A stretch of 64,000 nt of DNA from Hymenobacter telluris (GTDB lineage: Bacteria > Bacteroidota > Bacteroidia > Cytophagales > Hymenobacteraceae). Made by a program: the position numbers and the translations under genes. The notes beneath the pieces were generated by a model. It worked only from the letters and a program-made list of their open reading frames with translations, was not told the origin of the DNA and did no database searches. Positions 62,237 through 64,000 of this stretch are shown one piece after another. The number at the start of each line of letters is the position of its first letter. The stretch's first letter is position 1. The stretch lies in the NCBI RefSeq assembly GCF_017313265.1, contig NZ_JAFLQZ010000018.1, positions 1 through 64,000 on the forward strand, given 5' to 3'.

Positions 62237-62258
62237 GATTCACATCTAAGCTTAAAAA

Positions 62259-64000
62259 ATGCAGGTTCTGAAATTCGGTGGTTCGTCGGTGGCTACGGCG
62301 CCCAATCTCCAGCGCGTAGCCCGGCTCGTAGCAGCGGCTGCCCAGCAAGCGCCTACCGTGGTAATAGTATCAGCCCTCGGGGGCACTACTGATGCCCTGA
62401 TTGAAGCGGGCCGGCTGGCCGCCACGGGTTCGGAAGACTACCGCACCACGCTTAAGCACCTGGAAGAGCGCCACCTGGAAGCGGTGCGGGGCCTGCTGCC
62501 TATTCCCGACCAAAGCGCGGTGCTGAGCTTGGTGAAAACCTATTGCAACGAGCTGGACAGCATCTGCGACGGGGTATTCTCGTTGGGTGAGCTGTCGAAC
62601 CGGACGCTGGACCGGCTGGTGAGCTACGGGGAGATGCTGTCGTCGCGGCTGCTGGCGGCTTGTTTGAAAGCGCAGGGTACGGCGCACGTTTGGCAGGACA
62701 GCCGGCAACTAATCCGCACCAACTCCAACTACGGCTTTGCCGCCGTTGACACCGCCGTTACCAACCAGCAGATTCAGGAATTTGTAGCGGCGCAGCCCAG
62801 CGCGGTGTACGTGGTGCCCGGCTTTATCGGCAGTGATGCGCAGGGTGCTACCACCACCCTCGGCCGCGGCGGCTCCGACTACACAGCGGCCATCTTTGCG
62901 GGGGCCTTGGCAGCAACACAACTGGAAATCTGGACTGATGTGAGCGGCATGATGACGGCCGACCCGCGCCTCGTGACGCTGGCCCGCCCGATTCCGCGCA
63001 TTTCCTACCAGGAAGCTATGGAACTGTCGCACTTCGGCGCGAAGGTGCTGTATCCGCCTACCATTCAGCCGGTCATGAGCCAGGGCATTCCGCTGTGGAT
63101 CAAAAACACCTTCGCGCCGGAAGACGAAGGCACGCTGGTAGAAGTAAGCCCGCCCGCCAACCAGGACGTGGTACGGGGGCTGTCGAGTATCTCGCAGCTG
63201 GCCTTGCTGAACCTGGAAGGCAGCGGCATGGTGGGGATTCCGGGCTTCTCGCGGCGGCTGTTCGGGGCGCTGGCCCAGCAGCGCATCAACGTGATTCTCA
63301 TCACCCAAAGCTCTTCGGAGCACTCCATCTGCGTGGCCGTGCGGGCTGCCGATGCGGCAGTGGCGCAAACGGTGGTCAACGAGGAATTCAGCACCGAAAT
63401 AGCCGCCGGTAAAGTGGAGCCGCTGCGTTGCGAAACCGACTTGGCCATTGTGGCGCTGGTGGGCGAGCAAATGCGCAACCACCCCGGCATCAGCGGCCGG
63501 ATGTTTGGGGCGCTGGGCCAGAACGGCGTGAATATCCGGGCCATTGCGCAGGGCTCGTCGGAGCGGAACATTTCGGCGGTTATCCGCACCGCCGATGTGC
63601 GCAAGGCCATCAACGTGCTGCACGAGGAGTTTTTCGAGGAGACTACCAAGCAAGTGAACCTGTTTGTGGCGGGCGTGGGCAATGTGGGCGGCAAGCTGCT
63701 CGAACAGCTAGCCCGCCAGCAACAATGGTTGCGCGAGAAGCTGCGCCTGAACCTACGAGTGGTGGGGCTGGCCAACAGCCGCCAGTTTGTGCTGGCCGAG
63801 GAAGGCAGCCTCGACCTGGGCAATTGGCAGGCGGCGCTGGAACAAGGCCAGCCGCTCGACCTCCAGGAAGTTGTGGCCCAGCTGCGCGCCCGCAACCTGC
63901 GCAACACAGTGTTCGTGGACGTAACGGCCAGCGCCGACGTGGCCACCATCTATGCGTCGTTGCTGGAGAAAAGCATGGCGGTAGTAGCTTGTAACAAGGT
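62259..64000 (+). CDS. thrA: Bifunctional aspartate kinase / homoserine dehydrogenase, 5' part
   Basis: First 580 residues of an enzyme that phosphorylates aspartate and, in its C-terminal part, reduces aspartate semialdehyde to homoserine. The kinase domain (1-290) begins MQVLKFGGSSVA and contains TLGRGGSDYTAA and SHFGAKVLYP. ACT-type regulatory domain spans about 305-450 (NVILITQSSSEHSIC, NGVNIRAIAQGSSERNIS). The dehydrogenase NAD motif GVGNVGGKLLEQL starts near 473. Truncated by the window edge. Regulated by the attenuator upstream; Thr feedback is expected. Confidence 0.96.
   Translation, partial: MQVLKFGGSSVATAPNLQRVARLVAAAAQQAPTVVIVSALGGTTDALIEAGRLAATGSEDYRTTLKHLEERHLEAVRGLLPIPDQSAVLSLVKTYCNELDSICDGVFSLGELSNRTLDRLVSYGEMLSSRLLAACLKAQGTAHVWQDSRQLIRTNSNYGFAAVDTAVTNQQIQEFVAAQPSAVYVVPGFIGSDAQGATTTLGRGGSDYTAAIFAGALAATQLEIWTDVSGMMTADPRLVTLARPIPRISYQEAMELSHFGAKVLYPPTIQPVMSQGIPLWIKNTFAPEDEGTLVEVSPPANQDVVRGLSSISQLALLNLEGSGMVGIPGFSRRLFGALAQQRINVILITQSSSEHSICVAVRAADAAVAQTVVNEEFSTEIAAGKVEPLRCETDLAIVALVGEQMRNHPGISGRMFGALGQNGVNIRAIAQGSSERNISAVIRTADVRKAINVLHEEFFEETTKQVNLFVAGVGNVGGKLLEQLARQQQWLREKLRLNLRVVGLANSRQFVLAEEGSLDLGNWQAALEQGQPLDLQEVVAQLRARNLRNTVFVDVTASADVATIYASLLEKSMAVVACNK

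Overview
The window is a GC-rich chromosomal segment of a Bacteroidota bacterium, most probably a Hymenobacter or close relative in the Cytophagales. I base this on the gene content (a type IX secretion C-terminal signal, M56/BlaI pair with plug-like repeats, DUF4783 next to nadC, many small secreted proteins), on Bacteroidota-type promoters with a TAnnTTTG element, and on intergenic hairpin repeats. The genus is an inference. No rRNA, tRNA, CRISPR array, transposase or integrase was seen. Both ends are cut; the last gene (thrA) runs off the right edge.

Layout. 1-4.65 kb: a Tat-exported Gfo/Idh/MocA oxidoreductase and class Ia ribonucleotide reductase nrdA, whose leader can fold into an H-type pseudoknot inside a closing stem. 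4.7-6.5 kb: an AT-rich island of three overlapping genes (the first TIGR04255-like), with a 14-bp direct repeat at 4697 and 6402. 6.5-9.2 kb: a 41-bp tandem repeat, a helical unknown, a small exported protein and a DUF5694-like lipoprotein. 9.2-17.6 kb: NTF2-like protein, Hsp20, TPM-domain protein, response regulator, aspartate ammonia-lyase, DUF547 protein and two SpoIIAA/STAS-like proteins. 17.7-23.5 kb: M56/BlaI pair with two operator-like dyads, then pta and ackA (acetyl-CoA to acetate with ATP) separated by an opposite DoxX gene. 23.7-33 kb: M13 peptidase with a relic of a second copy, VOC protein, pirin, old-yellow-enzyme reductase, an orphan SUKH-3 immunity-type protein, GNAT, a lipoprotein, and a large T9SS-exported metzincin-like protein. 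33.2-36.2 kb: an overlapping ECF sigma operon. 36.3-44.4 kb: aldo/keto reductase, DUF72, RlpA-SPOR, penicillin acylase, and a protein with four TonB C-terminal domains. 44.5-54 kb: PPK2, an esterase-like protein lacking its serine, a second Hsp20, VF530-like protein, GH25 lysozyme, second RlpA, CbpA/CbpM, ZIP transporter and small lipoproteins. 54-64 kb: nadC, DUF4783, gpmI, YjbQ, a large lipoprotein, prfA, and thrA behind a complete leader-peptide attenuator.

Themes. Most genes are single or in pairs and are separated by strong bidirectional hairpins. Several hairpins belong to repeat families that recur in the window, and one repeat appears nested inside another. The best candidates for new biology are the nrdA leader pseudoknot, the Thr/Ile attenuator before thrA, the AT-rich three-gene island, and the 41-bp hairpin repeat.
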